Of a DNA stretch of 64,000 bases, positions 29,911-40,382 are shown piece after piece. Within the stretch, counting starts at the first letter, position 1; each line of letters begins with the position of its first letter. Source of the DNA: Paramoeba atlantica (Eukaryota > Discosea); contig CDRNVI010000051.1 in assembly GCA_977017575.1 (NCBI GenBank), positions 124,001 through 188,000 of the forward strand, in the 5' to 3' direction. A model generated the notes under the pieces. It had not been told where the DNA came from, ran no database searches, and saw only the letters and a list, made by a program, of their open reading frames with translations. The position numbers and the translations under genes are program-made.

Positions 29911-30900
29911 GACTTAAATAATCAGAAATCTAGAAATGATTTTTAGAGTACCAGGAAGGTTCAATAGTTTTGTTTGTAAAGTGATCATCTTGAACAGTCA
30001 GGGTACAATAGCTGAGGCTTTAAACTCTCAAACATGTACTAGAAATCGTTTCTGGGAAAACAATTTTGACGAAATCAAAAAAAATTATTGGACTACAAAA
30101 AAATTAGGTATGAAGTTCAGACTCAATAGTACACAAGTTTCATAGGAACTATTAAGTTCAGACTCAATAATAGAAACACACTTCAGTTACTATTGAGTTT
30201 ACTATTGAGTTTTAGCAATCCAGATGCGTGCAACTCAATAGAGAACTCACTAGTGACTCTTCAACCCAATAGTTGCTGTCACTATGGCGGAACTAACGTA
30301 ATATCAGAAATTCTAGAGATCTCACTATCACGCTATGGACGATATCACACCCCCCGCCCCCCAGGGCATAAAACTCAAAAATCACACCGAAAAGCAAAAT
30401 TACCCCAAGGGCTTTACTTTACGAACCTGCTCTAATTTTGTACATATTAAAGGGGGAAGGGAGAGGGGCGCATAGTAAAGGGGGGTCACAGTATGCTGAT
30501 AGGATGCTGATAAAAGAATCCTCTTTAAAAGATCATGACGAACGCGATCGAGTAATATATGCCCTACAAATTTTATTTTAATTCTAATACCGGTATCGAT
30601 GAAAAAGGTGATTTTTCCAAAATATTTTACTCCTGTCCCCTCAATTAAGCGCACTGGGTCAGTCCCCCCAGTTTAAGAGCACATTTTGGAAACGAGTTTT
30701 TCGCTGTCAAAGCGCAGACATGGGCGCCGCGAATTTTCGAAAAGCCTCCGCGCTTCTCGATATATTTTGACTATTTTCTCGTGCGCTGATTGACTTATTG
30801 TGTATTTTATCTTTATTGAAGCTTGTATCATAATTAATTATTTTCATCTTCACTTAGCTTTACATTTTGTAGAATCGATTTCTCTCTTTCTTTTTTGAAC
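29911..30900. other. Intergenic with foldback TACTATTGAGTT motifs
   Basis: Between 30110 and 30230 ACTCAATAGTA and TACTATTGAGT recur in both orientations, giving a small foldback cluster. The rest is AT-rich without a gene. Confidence 0.4.
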
Positions 30901-31215
30901 AATGCCCACCCTTGATTCATGGATAACCTTTCAGCGTCCATTGCCGAGGGTTGATGAAGTCGTTGTACGAAGTCAAAGCTCATCCAATCTAGCAGAACCC
31001 TCGTCTCCAAGGGAAATCACTGATTCAACCACGAATTCCTAGAGGTCCTGCTACCCATCCCCCCACAATGCAAGATCGCTTGGAGATTTGCCGCTCCCCT
31101 CTAAGCGTAACTCAGCTGTGTCACAAATATGAAACAACAAGATGGACTATTATGAGGACGAAGAGCAATGGTGAGACTCACTACCAGGCTCACATAACGA
31201 TCCGTATCATCGATA
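30901..31215 (+). pseudogene. Possible transposase N-terminus relic
   Basis: MPTLDSWITFQRPLPRVDEV to about 31039, then in another frame MQDRLEICRSPLSVTQLCHK with YETTRWTIMRT, which could be a helix-turn-helix. It ends where the MITE-like block begins. Weak evidence. Confidence 0.25.
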
Positions 31216-31239
31216 ACGATACTATCGATAACGATCCTA

Positions 31240-31600
31240 CCGTATACCCCCCGCAGTAAGGTACCGCCCAGTAAGAGAGATTTGGCCCTTTTTGGGCTGA
31301 CCCCCAGTAAGTGAGATTTGGATCGGAACCCCACTGGAGGCGTACACACGGTGTATAGGACGTAGGGGGTGAGTGTCCGCATGTCGTGGGCCTCGGGGGT
31401 AACCCAACTAAGCGTTTTAACACGTTTTCAGAAGGTGTTTTTCAGAAGCAAAAGCAAAGTTTTTCAGAAGCAAAAATAGAAACAAAAGTTGGAGGAGAAG
31501 ATATAACTGGCCAAAAAAGAACACCCCCCAGTAAGAGAGATTTGGCCATTTTGATCAAAATCCATTCTCGTACTGGGGGTGGGTATAGGGGTACTAGGGG
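31240..31600. repeat. MITE-like element, CCCAGTAAGAGAGATTTGG family, copy 1
   Basis: Begins GTATACCCCCCGCAGTAAGG and contains three CCAGTAAG(A/T)GAGATTTGG strings and TTTTTGGGCTGACCCCCAGT. It closes with an inverted TACTGGGGGTGGGTAT. No coding capacity. Confidence 0.6.
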
Positions 31601-31931
31601 GTGGGTATGACATGAATAATCATGTAGCTGCGAAGGTTGATCGTATCGGGACACTGCATGCTTTGAAGTTGTTAGACTACTATAGTATACGAAACTTATC
31701 TTGCTCCAAGTTATAAAAAATTGCCTTACGCGATGGAGGAATCCCGAAGATCTCGGGATACTGAAATTCAAAGAGGATATCGTTCTCCGTTACAATCGAC
31801 AACAAAACACCAATCGACAGAAAAATACGCCTTTTCTTTTTTAGCATTCCAACGCAGAAAGAGGCCTCACAGTGCCTTTTTTGGGGACGTAGTGCCGGAT
31901 ATCTATGGGGGTTAACGGCAATCCCATATCA

Positions 31932-32651
31932 TTATGAGAAGTATTTTTTCGCCAGTGGAACAACATTACAGTCTATGATCTGAAACTTGTCGTCCTGGAC
32001 GTGAACTTCTGGGTTACCGGATAAATCAAGAACAATCAATTCGTTTGGCAAGGCGTCCAGTCGTACGTAGCCGGAAAACTTATTCTCGGCCAAGGAGAGA
32101 TAGCGAAGCATGGGGGGAAGGCACGTTAAATCGGGCGTTTCCTTAAAACGGTTTCGGTCTAGGTGGACGCGCTCTAGGTTTTGGGGTAAACATGTAAGGA
32201 GCGCTTTTCCTGAAAACTCATTGTGTGACAACCGAAGTGTCTTCAAGGCAGTGGGAAGGAGCGTCAAATCAAAATGGTGGTTAAAAAAGTTAAAGCTGAG
32301 ATCCAGAACCTCCAACCCGTTTGGGAAAGAGCGACTCAGTATATCGCCACCTAAATAGTTGTTCAACAAATGCAGTTCCACCAAAGTATGTGGTAAGAAC
32401 TCCCATTTCAGAAATCCAGAAATCCCTCGATGAGACCACTTAATTTCGGTTACTTGCTCGGATTCATTACACACGATGCCTTCCCACTGGCATGCACGGT
32501 GACGCACGTTCCATGTTGGATATTTCTGCTGATTTGGGTAATTATCCGCAGCTCGCTGGGTTACGTCCGCTATCCACTTGGTGAGTTGAAGTTCTTGAGG
32601 AGGGAGATTGCCGCGTACTCTGGCGGCACGAACAGACATTCCGGAATCCAT
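31932..32651 (-). CDS. LRR family protein 7 (Cys-capped)
   Basis: 239 residues, twin of protein 5, with identical length and identical last 30 residues. N-cap ARVRGNLPPQELQLTKWI and RACQWEGIVC. Central repeats (LKTLRLSHNEFSGKALL, LERVHLDRNRFKETPDL) carry many charged residues where protein 5 has small or polar ones. The two genes are about 9.8 kb apart, separated by protein 6 and the MULE-like gene, so this is not simple neighbour duplication. Confidence 0.85.
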   Translation of the reverse strand: MDSGMSVRAARVRGNLPPQELQLTKWIADVTQRAADNYPNQQKYPTWNVRHRACQWEGIVCNESEQVTEIKWSHRGISGFLKWEFLPHTLVELHLLNNYLGGDILSRSFPNGLEVLDLSFNFFNHHFDLTLLPTALKTLRLSHNEFSGKALLTCLPQNLERVHLDRNRFKETPDLTCLPPMLRYLSLAENKFSGYVRLDALPNELIVLDLSGNPEVHVQDDKFQIIDCNVVPLAKKYFS

Positions 32652-32823
32652 AAAAAAATGATTTATATAGGAAAACGTCTGGTTTGGGGTTTGAAACGTG
32701 ATATTAAATGGAAACTCTGTGACCGTTTTTTAAACTTTCCATTTTATAGTCTAAGGGACTATGTTTTCCGGTTAAAGGTAAGGTGAATAGAACCCAGCAG
32801 TCTTTTCCTCTTTCACTTCCTTA

Positions 32824-33948
32824 TTAATGACGTGTGGGTTCGTGGACGTACCATTGGTTCTCTTCAAGCGTTTTCCACCATTCCGGTTTTGATTCACTCC
32901 TCGCCGAGAGGATACTCTTCTTGGACCCCCCACAAAATACTTGTGGTACCGTTCCGTAGTACACGTACCACACATTCGAAAAGGTGTCCCACTTTGCGAG
33001 CCTCGCAGGGATCTCATTCAGAATTACACTCTTTTTCGGAGGCGCTTCTACGCAAATTTTACTAAGCTCCTGAGGCGTGCATCTATCGTCAATGTAAACC
33101 ATCACATCGTTATCGAAAAGAGAAACAAAATACACCGAGTTGGGGAGATGCGAAATATCTGCATCTCCTTCGAACTTGTTTTGGGCGAGCGCGAGCTGTC
33201 GCATGGATGGAGGCACCTGTGAAAAGTCCATCCGCCCAGTGAAAGAATTGTTATACAGCGACAATGATGTGAGGCAGCGTGGAAGTGTTCGAAAATCTAA
33301 CCATCCCTCGAATCGGTTACAATCCAGCGCGAGGTCTTCAATTGCAGGTGGCAGTGAATCAAACGAAACCACCCCTGAGAAATCATTTTCACTCAAATAA
33401 AGAATCCTGATGAGTGGGGGCAGGACGGACAAGTCGACGCCTCCCGAGAAAGCGTTATTATGCCCCCAGAAGCGAACCATACCACGTGGGAGTTCCTCAA
33501 ACGCTATCGGGCCGTCCAGGCGGTTGTAACTCACGCGGAGATCATGCAAGTTCTCGTACACACGCCCAATAGTGACCTGCCCTGTAAGATGGTTCTTGTC
33601 AAGAAACACTTTCCGTAACGTATAGGGGAGAAATGCAAAATTTAGGCTCCCCCGCAGGCCCATCTCGTTCCATCGTAGTTCGTGAATCTCCCCACTGCCC
33701 TCTTGCACGGTTACTCTGACCCACCCTCGAGGGGGCGTATGAACCGTCCATGTGGGATCCGGGTTGGAGAGGTTGGCCACAAGGCGAGCGAGGTTGTATT
33801 CGGGGGCTAGGACGGATTTGTGTACTTTGGAGGGACGGGTAATCGGTCGATCGCAACCTAGCACGCGTGGTACATGAGGAGGTGTTATGCCGAGCTCGGC
33901 TATGGGGAAACGAAACATTGGAGTAAAAGGTGGAGTATAGGAAATCAC
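32824..33948 (-). CDS. LRR family protein 8 (long, Cys-less)
   Basis: 374 residues. PSKVHKSVLAPEYNLARLV, Cys-less cap PPRGWVRVTV, about nine LRRs, then the C-terminal domain: VYIDDRCTPQELSKIC, PPKKSVILNEIPARLAKWD, NVWYVYYGTVP and WWKTLEENQWYV. Its start lies about 170 bases from the start of protein 7's downstream side, making 7, 8 and 9 the densest part of the LRR cluster (31.9-35.5 kb). More diverged from 3 and 6 than those are from each other. Confidence 0.85.
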   Translation of the reverse strand: MISYTPPFTPMFRFPIAELGITPPHVPRVLGCDRPITRPSKVHKSVLAPEYNLARLVANLSNPDPTWTVHTPPRGWVRVTVQEGSGEIHELRWNEMGLRGSLNFAFLPYTLRKVFLDKNHLTGQVTIGRVYENLHDLRVSYNRLDGPIAFEELPRGMVRFWGHNNAFSGGVDLSVLPPLIRILYLSENDFSGVVSFDSLPPAIEDLALDCNRFEGWLDFRTLPRCLTSLSLYNNSFTGRMDFSQVPPSMRQLALAQNKFEGDADISHLPNSVYFVSLFDNDVMVYIDDRCTPQELSKICVEAPPKKSVILNEIPARLAKWDTFSNVWYVYYGTVPQVFCGGSKKSILSARSESKPEWWKTLEENQWYVHEPTRH

Positions 33949-33977
33949 AAGGTAGTGTCAACAAATCAGAGGGGCAA

Positions 33978-34285
33978 ATACCCCCCAGTAACCCCCCAGT
34001 AATAGACCCCCAGTAACAGAGATTTAGACATTTTTGGGCTGACCCCCAGTAACAGAGATTTGGCTCGGGAGGGTGTTTGGAGGGGGGAGGGGGTGTTTGG
34101 GCGGGGTGAGGGTGGTTGCGCGGGAGCGAATGGCGTAGTTGCGGGGTTGTCTGGGAAGAAAATCAGCGCATCCATGAACAAAAAAGGTATTTTCCCACCA
34201 AAAAAGCATACCCCCCCGTAACAAGGATATGGATAACTAACAAGGATTGGGTCCAATATCGATTCTATTACTGGGGGGTATACGG
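33978..34285. repeat. MITE-like element, CCCAGTAA family, copy 2
   Basis: Begins ATACCCCCCAGTAA and ends with the inverted TTACTGGGGGGTAT. Internal CCCCCAGTAACAGAGATTT strings and TTTTTGGGCTGACCCCC match the copy at 31240-31600. Confidence 0.7.
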
Positions 34286-34413
34286 TAATGCATTTGTCTT
34301 TATTTTTTTACTCTTTTCGTATGCTTTCGAATCGAGGGTAGAGCGGTCGTTATACAACCACTGCAATAATGTATGTACGCAACATCGTAGCGTTATCCTA
34401 TTAATTCCCACAT

Positions 34414-35505
34414 TTACAGTATCATATCGCCACTCGGCTGAAACTCCACCCACTTATGTTCCTCCAGTTGCGTCCACCACGAGAGTTTCGGATTCTTTGA
34501 GCTTTGCCTCTCAACCGGATTCAAATCGGATCCAGGAGCCCTCCCGCCATAAGAATACCAGACATTGGAGGACGTGTCCCATTTCGTCCAGCGAGCAGGA
34601 AGGTATCGCAGACGAAAATTTTTCCTGGGAGGGTCGTAGAGACAAAGCTGGTCCAGCTGTCGAGACGCGGCATCCAGATAGACCGTCACACGGTTGAGAA
34701 ACAGGGAAACGAAGTACGTGGACTTTGGCACCATAAAGAGCTCCACATCGCCATCGAAATGGTTTCTCGCAAGCGCAACTTGTCGTATGAGGGGGGGCAG
34801 TTGGGAAAAATCCAGAGTCCCTGAGAACGTGTTGTTGTACAACGATAATGAGGTTAGCGATCTAGGCAGGCTACCTAATTGGAGGTTTCCCTCCAAACGG
34901 TTGTTGTCGAGCGCTAAATCGATAATAGTAGAGGGAAGACCTTCAAAGCTCACGACTCCAGAGAAGTCATTGTCATGCAAATACACAGTGCGAATGGTCG
35001 GCGGTAATGCTGTCAAATCCAGTGGTCCGGTGCAGCGGTTCTTGTGGACCCAAAGTCGTACCACTGCGCGAGGAAGATCACCCAAAAATAATGGACCTTC
35101 TAATTGATTCTCCGGCAAACGTAGATCCCGCAGTTTGTCTGCATCAAGTTCAATGTTGATTCTGCCAGAAAGAAATTTTTTTCCAAGCGATAGAAATTCT
35201 GTTGTACGCGGAAGTAGTGCGAAGTTTAGACTCCCACGTAGACCCATGTCGCACCAGTTGATCTCATAAACGTCGCCATTCATACGCACCGCAACCTTAT
35301 GCCACGATTTCGCACTGTTTTCTACGGTCCATGTGTGGTGAGGATTCGAAATGTTTGCGACGAGTCGTGCCAGATCATATTCTTGTGGCATACAGGACCC
35401 ATGGACCTTCTTTGGTCGAGAAATCCCAGGGTCACATCCTAATGTGGACTTCAGTCGAAGAATGGCGCGACTTGAAATGTAGCCGTAGAAATCAACAGAA
35501 ATCAT
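34414..35505 (-). CDS. LRR family protein 9 (long, Cys-less)
   Basis: 363 residues. PKKVHGSCMPQEYDLARLV, cap SAKSWHKVAV without cysteines, about nine LRRs (LPRSLTSLSLYNNTFSGTLD and similar), then the C-terminal domain: VYLDAASRQLDQLCLYDPP, RYLPARWTKWDTSSN, VWYSYGG and WWTQLEEHKWVEF. The aromatic residues W-D-T, VWYxY and WWxxLE are the fixed points of this domain across proteins 3, 6, 8 and 9. It has no similarity I recognise. Confidence 0.85.
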   Translation of the reverse strand: MISVDFYGYISSRAILRLKSTLGCDPGISRPKKVHGSCMPQEYDLARLVANISNPHHTWTVENSAKSWHKVAVRMNGDVYEINWCDMGLRGSLNFALLPRTTEFLSLGKKFLSGRINIELDADKLRDLRLPENQLEGPLFLGDLPRAVVRLWVHKNRCTGPLDLTALPPTIRTVYLHDNDFSGVVSFEGLPSTIIDLALDNNRLEGNLQLGSLPRSLTSLSLYNNTFSGTLDFSQLPPLIRQVALARNHFDGDVELFMVPKSTYFVSLFLNRVTVYLDAASRQLDQLCLYDPPRKNFRLRYLPARWTKWDTSSNVWYSYGGRAPGSDLNPVERQSSKNPKLSWWTQLEEHKWVEFQPSGDMIL

Positions 35506-35944
35506 TTCCGTGTGTAAAGCTTATTTTGCTTTAGTAGCATAAAACAAACTGCATCTGTGAGTTAACGGTGAATTTGAAAGTAGTGGTGTGCTGTCGTCCC
35601 TTTCTGCAGATAATAAGTACCCCACACGTTATATGGATTACGCAATAAATTATAACCCGCCTAATAAAACAGGGATCCATACTTTAAGTTTTTGTTAAGT
35701 AGAAAACAGGGAACATGATTAACAAAGCAAATAAAAGAAGTTATGGATCTAGGTCGGTGGAGGTCATCCACCGCACATTCAGTGGACGCTGAAATGCGGA
35801 TTATGGGAGCTTGCGAAAGTAATTGGTAAGTGGGTGAGAAGATTAACATAAGGGAGGAGAAAATGGGACTATACTATACGCACTGTGGCACTTGAACCTG
35901 GAGGTGGTCTAAAATTTGTAAAATTTGCCCAATTTTGTAAAATA

Positions 35945-36674
35945 CTGTCCCCCCCTACTTAAGAGTCCGCCGATTTTGGGCATTTGGACTCTTAAGTGGG
36001 GGGGGGTCACAATTTTTCGGACTCTTAAGTGGGGGGGTTAGCATTTTTTCATAAAATTTCAATATGGCCGGTTCCTTTTTTGTTTATGTTTTTTTTCTCT
36101 ATTTTTTTTCTTTGTTTTTGTCTAATGAAGGTCGGCGTCTGTACCCGACGTGCTACAGAGGCAAGTTCAAAAAAACTGTCATAAATATTTAGAATATGAC
36201 CCTTCTTATGCAGGAGAATACAATGACATTCGTAATACAATACCGCGCACACTTGGGATAGAAGAGAACGAGGTTGGGGTAACGGAAGGCTACCGTGGTT
36301 AGGTGGGGAAATAAATAAAGGGATTTCGTCGGTAGATTTGCCGCTCTCGTGTGAGGAGGGTGTTCGGAGGGGAGGAGAACTTCGATCAGATCGCGAGAGA
36401 GTTGAAGGGGGTTGAGAAGGATGATTGTGTCCCATGCCTGCCCGTAGTCTGCTCCTTCCTCGGAGTACCGTCAAGTATAAATAGCTTGGAAATATTAAAA
36501 ACGCAACTAAACGCAATGGGCAGACAACATAAAAAAATCATAGAAAATCGAAGAAAATAAAAAAAATAAAAAAAAATTGGCGGCGCTTCGCGCCGCAGGC
36601 AGCCCGAGGCTCGATCAAAAAAGACTCTTAAGTAGGGGGGGTACCCCGCGGACTCTGAAGTAGGGGGGGGACAG
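35945..36674. mobile_element. 730-bp TA-flanked MITE (CTGTCCCCCCC ends)
   Basis: Ends CTGTCCCCCCCTACTT and the inverted AAGTAGGGGGGGACAG, with TA on both sides. Near each end the string CTTAAGAGTCC or its inverse recurs two or three times. It sits inside a DD32E-family copy: TCCAATTTTGTAAAATA-like sequence precedes it and AGCGCATTCGAGAGCTCTC follows, both belonging to that family's ends. No transposase. Confidence 0.8.
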
Positions 36675-36679
36675 TAATA

Positions 36680-37217
36680 GCGCATTCGAGAGCTCTCAGA
36701 GTTCTTTGGCTTATTCGGACCGCTCAAATTAAACGATTTAATCCGATGAAAAAACTTTATTTTTTTCATGTGAAAATTCGGCAATTTTTCTTTTTTCTCC
36801 TTTATGCCACAAAAGCGAGTTCGCTCGAGGACATCGCGCGGTACACTGTCTGCTCGATCCTGTTCTTCCCCCGCAGAGCTCAAGGAGAGTCACAGAATGC
36901 TTTTAGTAGCAGACTATGAGCCAACACAGTCTTTCTCCCGAACATCTCAGAACTTTGGGGTGCACGAAGGCACTGTAAAGCGATGGGTTGAGCGCCATGC
37001 AGCGACTGGGGATGTCGAAAGTTCCATTTCTTTGCGTACATCTCTTGTTTCCACTCCCCTTCTCAAGGAAACAGCACTAAAATTAATTGATGACAGTGTC
37101 AGAGAAATGACTTATGGCATTCCTTCCTGGAGAGAGCACTTAAAGTAGCTGCACCGACGGAAATTTGTGTGTTTTATGCGAAAAGACTGCTAGAAGATGA
37201 CTCAAGAAGGAAGAAGG
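36680..37217 (+). pseudogene. DD32E-family copy 2, N-terminal half only
   Basis: 36804-37148 encodes 114 residues beginning MPQKRVRSRTSRGTL. ESHRMLLVADYE, SQNFGVHEGTVKRWVERH and TGDVESS align with YSHRMLLVKDYE, REGVHHSTVKLWVKRF and TGDVERC in the intact transposase next door. So it is the two-helix DNA-binding part. The catalytic part is missing; the copy ends at the insertion site of the intact element, in opposite orientation. Confidence 0.75.
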
Positions 37218-37219
37218 TA

Positions 37220-38772
37220 CAGGGGGGTAAATCAGATGCTACGGGGGGTCTAAAAATTGCAAAACCTCTCCAATTTTGGAAAATGATAGCGTATTCGAGA
37301 GCTCTCGAAGAGTTCTATGTTTTAGAAAAGGCAGTTTCCCGGGGTATAGGGGGGTGTTCAACTGACAAGAAGCCCAAAAACGTCAAAATGCAAAAATTGT
37401 GAGAAAGGTTTTAGACGACTAATAATTACAACTTTCTCCTTTTTTTCTACTACTATGTCGAAACGCCGCGGCATGCTGTTTAAAGTGTTAATGAACATGT
37501 CATGACCATCTGTTTTAATGTAATAAACCGCTCTTTCAATAGAAAACAAGAGTTCAGTCCTATTTTCTGGATTTGTACCATTTTTAATAAATACATCCAT
37601 AATTTCCCAAATGTTTTCAATGGGGTTAAGATCTGGGGATTTTGGGGGAAAGTCCAAAACAACGACTTCGTTTTCTTTAAAGGTTCTAAAACTGCCATTG
37701 TGGCAAGGAGCATTATCCGTAGCAGCCCGGGCCCCGCTATGACGCTTTAAGAAACTTAAAAAACCCCCTCTTTTTGTCATCGCGCATTTAAAAACATCTG
37801 AAGTGATGGTAATTTTCCCATTACTGTCCCTGTTTGGAAAAACATGATAAAAAATTCCATAAATAAAGCTTATACCCATCCAAACGTTCACTCCATCCCC
37901 CCCAAACCACTTTTGCGAAGCTTTTAGAGGTGGCTTCGGGGGGTCACTTGCTCTGCAAATGTACGAGCGGCTTTCCTGTCCAAGCTGGCAAGTGAATTTT
38001 TTTTCGTCACACCAAATTATGTGACGAAGCTGTGCGACAGACCACTTCTGCATTTTCAATGCAAAGGTTAGTCGCTTGGCCTTATGAGATTCAGTTAAAA
38101 AAAGGCCTTTCGAAAAAGAACGTTGGATTATCCCTGCGTCCTTCAAAAAATTTACTACAGTTGGCCTGCTGCAGGTGAAACCTCGTTTCCTGACCTCTCG
38201 AAGAATAAAATTCCAGGAGGGACAACCGCGTGCGCTTGACGTGTTGGCCGTGTCAATAATCTCGTGGCACGCATCAAGAAGCCCGGGTGTCGCCACAGTG
38301 CGTTCGCGAGGGGGTGTGCAACGTTCAACGTCCCCGGTTTCCTCAAAGCGTTTCACCCACAACTTGACAGTGCTGTGGTGGACGCCTTCTCTTCGGCAAG
38401 TGGCACTATAGGAATTTGTATTCTCGTAATCTTTTACAAGAAGCATCCTATGTGAATATTTGGTGTGGGGAGGAATACGCCCTATCGGAGAGAGATCCTT
38501 TGTTCTGCATAGAACGGGATCGCTTTCGCGGCATAAAACTGAGACGAAATGGGGAAAAAACGAAAAAATGAGCAAATTTGGGAAAAACTGCAAATTTTAG
38601 AGGGGCACAAAAACTTTAAAAGAAATGCCATAAACAAAATTGCTTTCTTTTGGGGTGAAAATAGCGCAAAAACATAGAACTCTGCGAGAGCTCTCGAATG
38701 CGCTATCACTTTCCAAAATTTGAAGGGTTTTGCAATTTTTAGACCCCCCACAGCATCTGATTTACCCCCCTG
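37220..38772 (-). mobile_element. Complete Tc1/mariner-type element, TA target
   Basis: 1553 bp, ends CAGGGGGGTAAATCAGATGC and its inverse, flanked by TA on both sides (37218-37219, 38773-38774). Terminal inverted repeats extend about 110 bp and include AGCG(T/C)ATTCGAGAGCTCTCG, itself palindromic. It carries one uninterrupted transposase ORF on the minus strand. Ends, target duplication and ORF are all preserved, so it is young and may have been mobile recently. Confidence 0.9.
37358..38593 (-). CDS. Tc1/mariner-superfamily transposase, DD32E
   Basis: 411 residues. The N-terminal 45 may be leader; the conserved part begins at about SHRMLLVKDYE (48-58). A helix-turn-helix (REGVHHSTVKLWVKRFEETG, 68-87) and a second helical region (RPTVVNFLKDAG) bind the inverted repeats. 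Catalytic triad: D196 (IIWCDEKKF), D293 (ATDNAPCHNG), E326 (PPKSPDLNPIENIW), with 32 residues between the last two. Classic families have 34 (Tc1, DD34E/D) or other fixed spacings, so this spacing sets it apart. It cuts the element out and inserts it at TA. Confidence 0.85.
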   Translation of the reverse strand: MQFFPNLLIFSFFPHFVSVLCRESDPVLCRTKDLSPIGRIPPHTKYSHRMLLVKDYENTNSYSATCRREGVHHSTVKLWVKRFEETGDVERCTPPRERTVATPGLLDACHEIIDTANTSSARGCPSWNFILREVRKRGFTCSRPTVVNFLKDAGIIQRSFSKGLFLTESHKAKRLTFALKMQKWSVAQLRHIIWCDEKKFTCQLGQESRSYICRASDPPKPPLKASQKWFGGDGVNVWMGISFIYGIFYHVFPNRDSNGKITITSDVFKCAMTKRGGFLSFLKRHSGARAATDNAPCHNGSFRTFKENEVVVLDFPPKSPDLNPIENIWEIMDVFIKNGTNPENRTELLFSIERAVYYIKTDGHDMFINTLNSMPRRFDIVVEKKEKVVIISRLKPFSQFLHFDVFGLLVS

Positions 38773-38774
38773 TA

Positions 38775-39224
38775 TATGTCATTACCTTGCGTCCGGACCG
38801 GATCGCCGTTCACTGGGGTCAAAAAACAAAGTCCTATCGGGCCGACCCATTCCGACCGGATGTATTTAGTATATGCATCCGTTACTTTTTTACTGAAAAT
38901 TTTACGGTGATCGAGGGGGACTTTATGGAGGAATCATACCGTCTTTTGAAGAACAACAATATGGCACAACAGTTCATCCGAGTTACTCCTGAGGATGTTT
39001 CCAAGTTTCTTCGGGACCAATTGGGAACGGGATACTCATCCCACAGCCTAAAACACGGGGCGGTGCGAGCTATGATAGAAGAGGCGGCGAGCAACAAACT
39101 GACTTTACAGGATGTTATGCGGCCATCAAAGTGCAAACAGCTGGGGACATTACTCCGCTACTCTGGGGCGACAGAAACCACGGCCCTCGCGCTGGGTACC
39201 CAACACGGCATAAGAGTCCTCTGA
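38775..39224 (+). mobile_element. Tyrosine-recombinase element fossil
   Basis: A piece of a tyrosine-recombinase catalytic domain: RIAVHWGQKTKSYRADPF, then SSHSLKHGAVRAMI and a LLRYSG end. Similar to the fossil at 63.2 kb. The family is either a YR retroelement (DIRS/VIPER-like) or a Crypton-like DNA element; no reverse transcriptase is visible nearby to decide. It is a fragment and looks old. Confidence 0.5.
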
Positions 39225-39784
39225 GAGACGAGGAAGCGCGAAACACAAAGTCACCGCCGATAGAGCGCATCGGGGCGCAATGAGAAACATCAACGCAGGA
39301 CACACGGTGCAACTCTAAAAAGAGTTTGGTCACGTACAGAGTTTGGTCACGTATGTACAGAAAAACCGAGCGTCCGACACCGCAGTTGATGGAAGACGTA
39401 CCGTTGCACGCCAAAAAAGTGTCTTCACTATACTTAGACCGGGTGTGGGCATTATTGAATACTAAAACACGATATAGATTCGATTATCTGTGAAAGGAAA
39501 TCATAAGTCCATCAACACCACTCTGCGCAACATGGTCTAACTCCGTTGGAACGAATGAGCCTAAAAACTCCGTTGGAACGAAGCCTAAAAAACTCCGTTG
39601 GAACGAAGAGCCTAAAAAATAAAAATAGCTAAAAGATCATGAATTGTCTGACAGTTCTGGGTGGCTTTTATTTGGTATCAGGTCACAGGTATGGTAAGTT
39701 GTTTGGATAAAATATTAATTTTCTTTTTTGGTGTGCACCCCCTAGGCCCACCGGAAGCCTACTCCCCCCCCGCCTCTCCTATCC

Positions 39785-40186
39785 CCTAACCCGGCGGCGG
39801 TACCAGTCCTGTACCGCCGCCTGCACAATCTGGGCGTTCCCTCTCTGGATGGCCACCCCGATGACCATCAAGAGATGGGCGAAACACCCGTTCTTGTCGG
39901 ATGTGTAGTGCCGGGCCACCTTGTTGAGGAAGATCAAGGTTTATGGGCCCGGGATCCCGTAGGTGAAGAAGGCCAGGGGGTCAAAATCCATGCCCCTCAC
40001 CGACGCCATCTCCTCATGAGAGCGCCTTTGGTTGGCCTCAGCCATCCTCAACGTGTGGGATGGCTCCGCGGCCTCCTTCTCCACGTACGACGGGGTCAGT
40101 GGGTTCACAACTGTGGCGTCAACCAGGACGATCTTCCGTCCCAGCTGGAAACAGATGTCTGGCCCCCGTCCGTTGTCGAACGTCAT
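39785..40186 (-). pseudogene. LINE 3' end with PDxxx...VDATV nuclease-like domain
   Basis: Read on the minus strand: GRGPDICFQLGRKIVLVDAT, then VVNPLTPSYVEKEA and EANQRRSHEEM, a stop, HYTSDKNGCFAHLL and VAIQRGNAQIVQAA. RPDI...(V)DxTV...PSY followed by a QRGNA end is the C-terminal region of many protist LINEs, with a PD-(D/E)xK-like core. It probably belongs to the 2A-LINE family, but no piece here links it directly. One in-frame stop is visible. Confidence 0.5.
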
Positions 40187-40191
40187 GAATA

Positions 40192-40237
40192 ATCTTATCT
40201 CTCACCTTTTCTCGAAAAGTGGCGACAGATAACTAGG
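40192..40237 (+). repeat. Short dispersed repeat, copy at 22984-23026
   Basis: TCTCACCTTTTCTCGAAAAG, then GGCGACAGATAACTAG. The same string ends the unknown piece at 22.98 kb. Possibly an element terminus. Confidence 0.6.
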
Positions 40238-40382
40238 GGGGGTACATTATATTTTTTAGTTGCAAGGGTGTTTTATACAATGTTTAACACTGTAGTGTAT
40301 TTTGTACACAACAAATTTGTGAAGTGCATTTTGTTTTCTTTCTAAAGTGGGGAGACCACGGAGTGATTTCATCATGAAGATG

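Noticed and set aside
36049-36883. Minus-strand ORFs of 155 and 165 residues
   Set aside because: They cross the ends of a TA-flanked MITE and a DD32E relic on the other strand, and match nothing.
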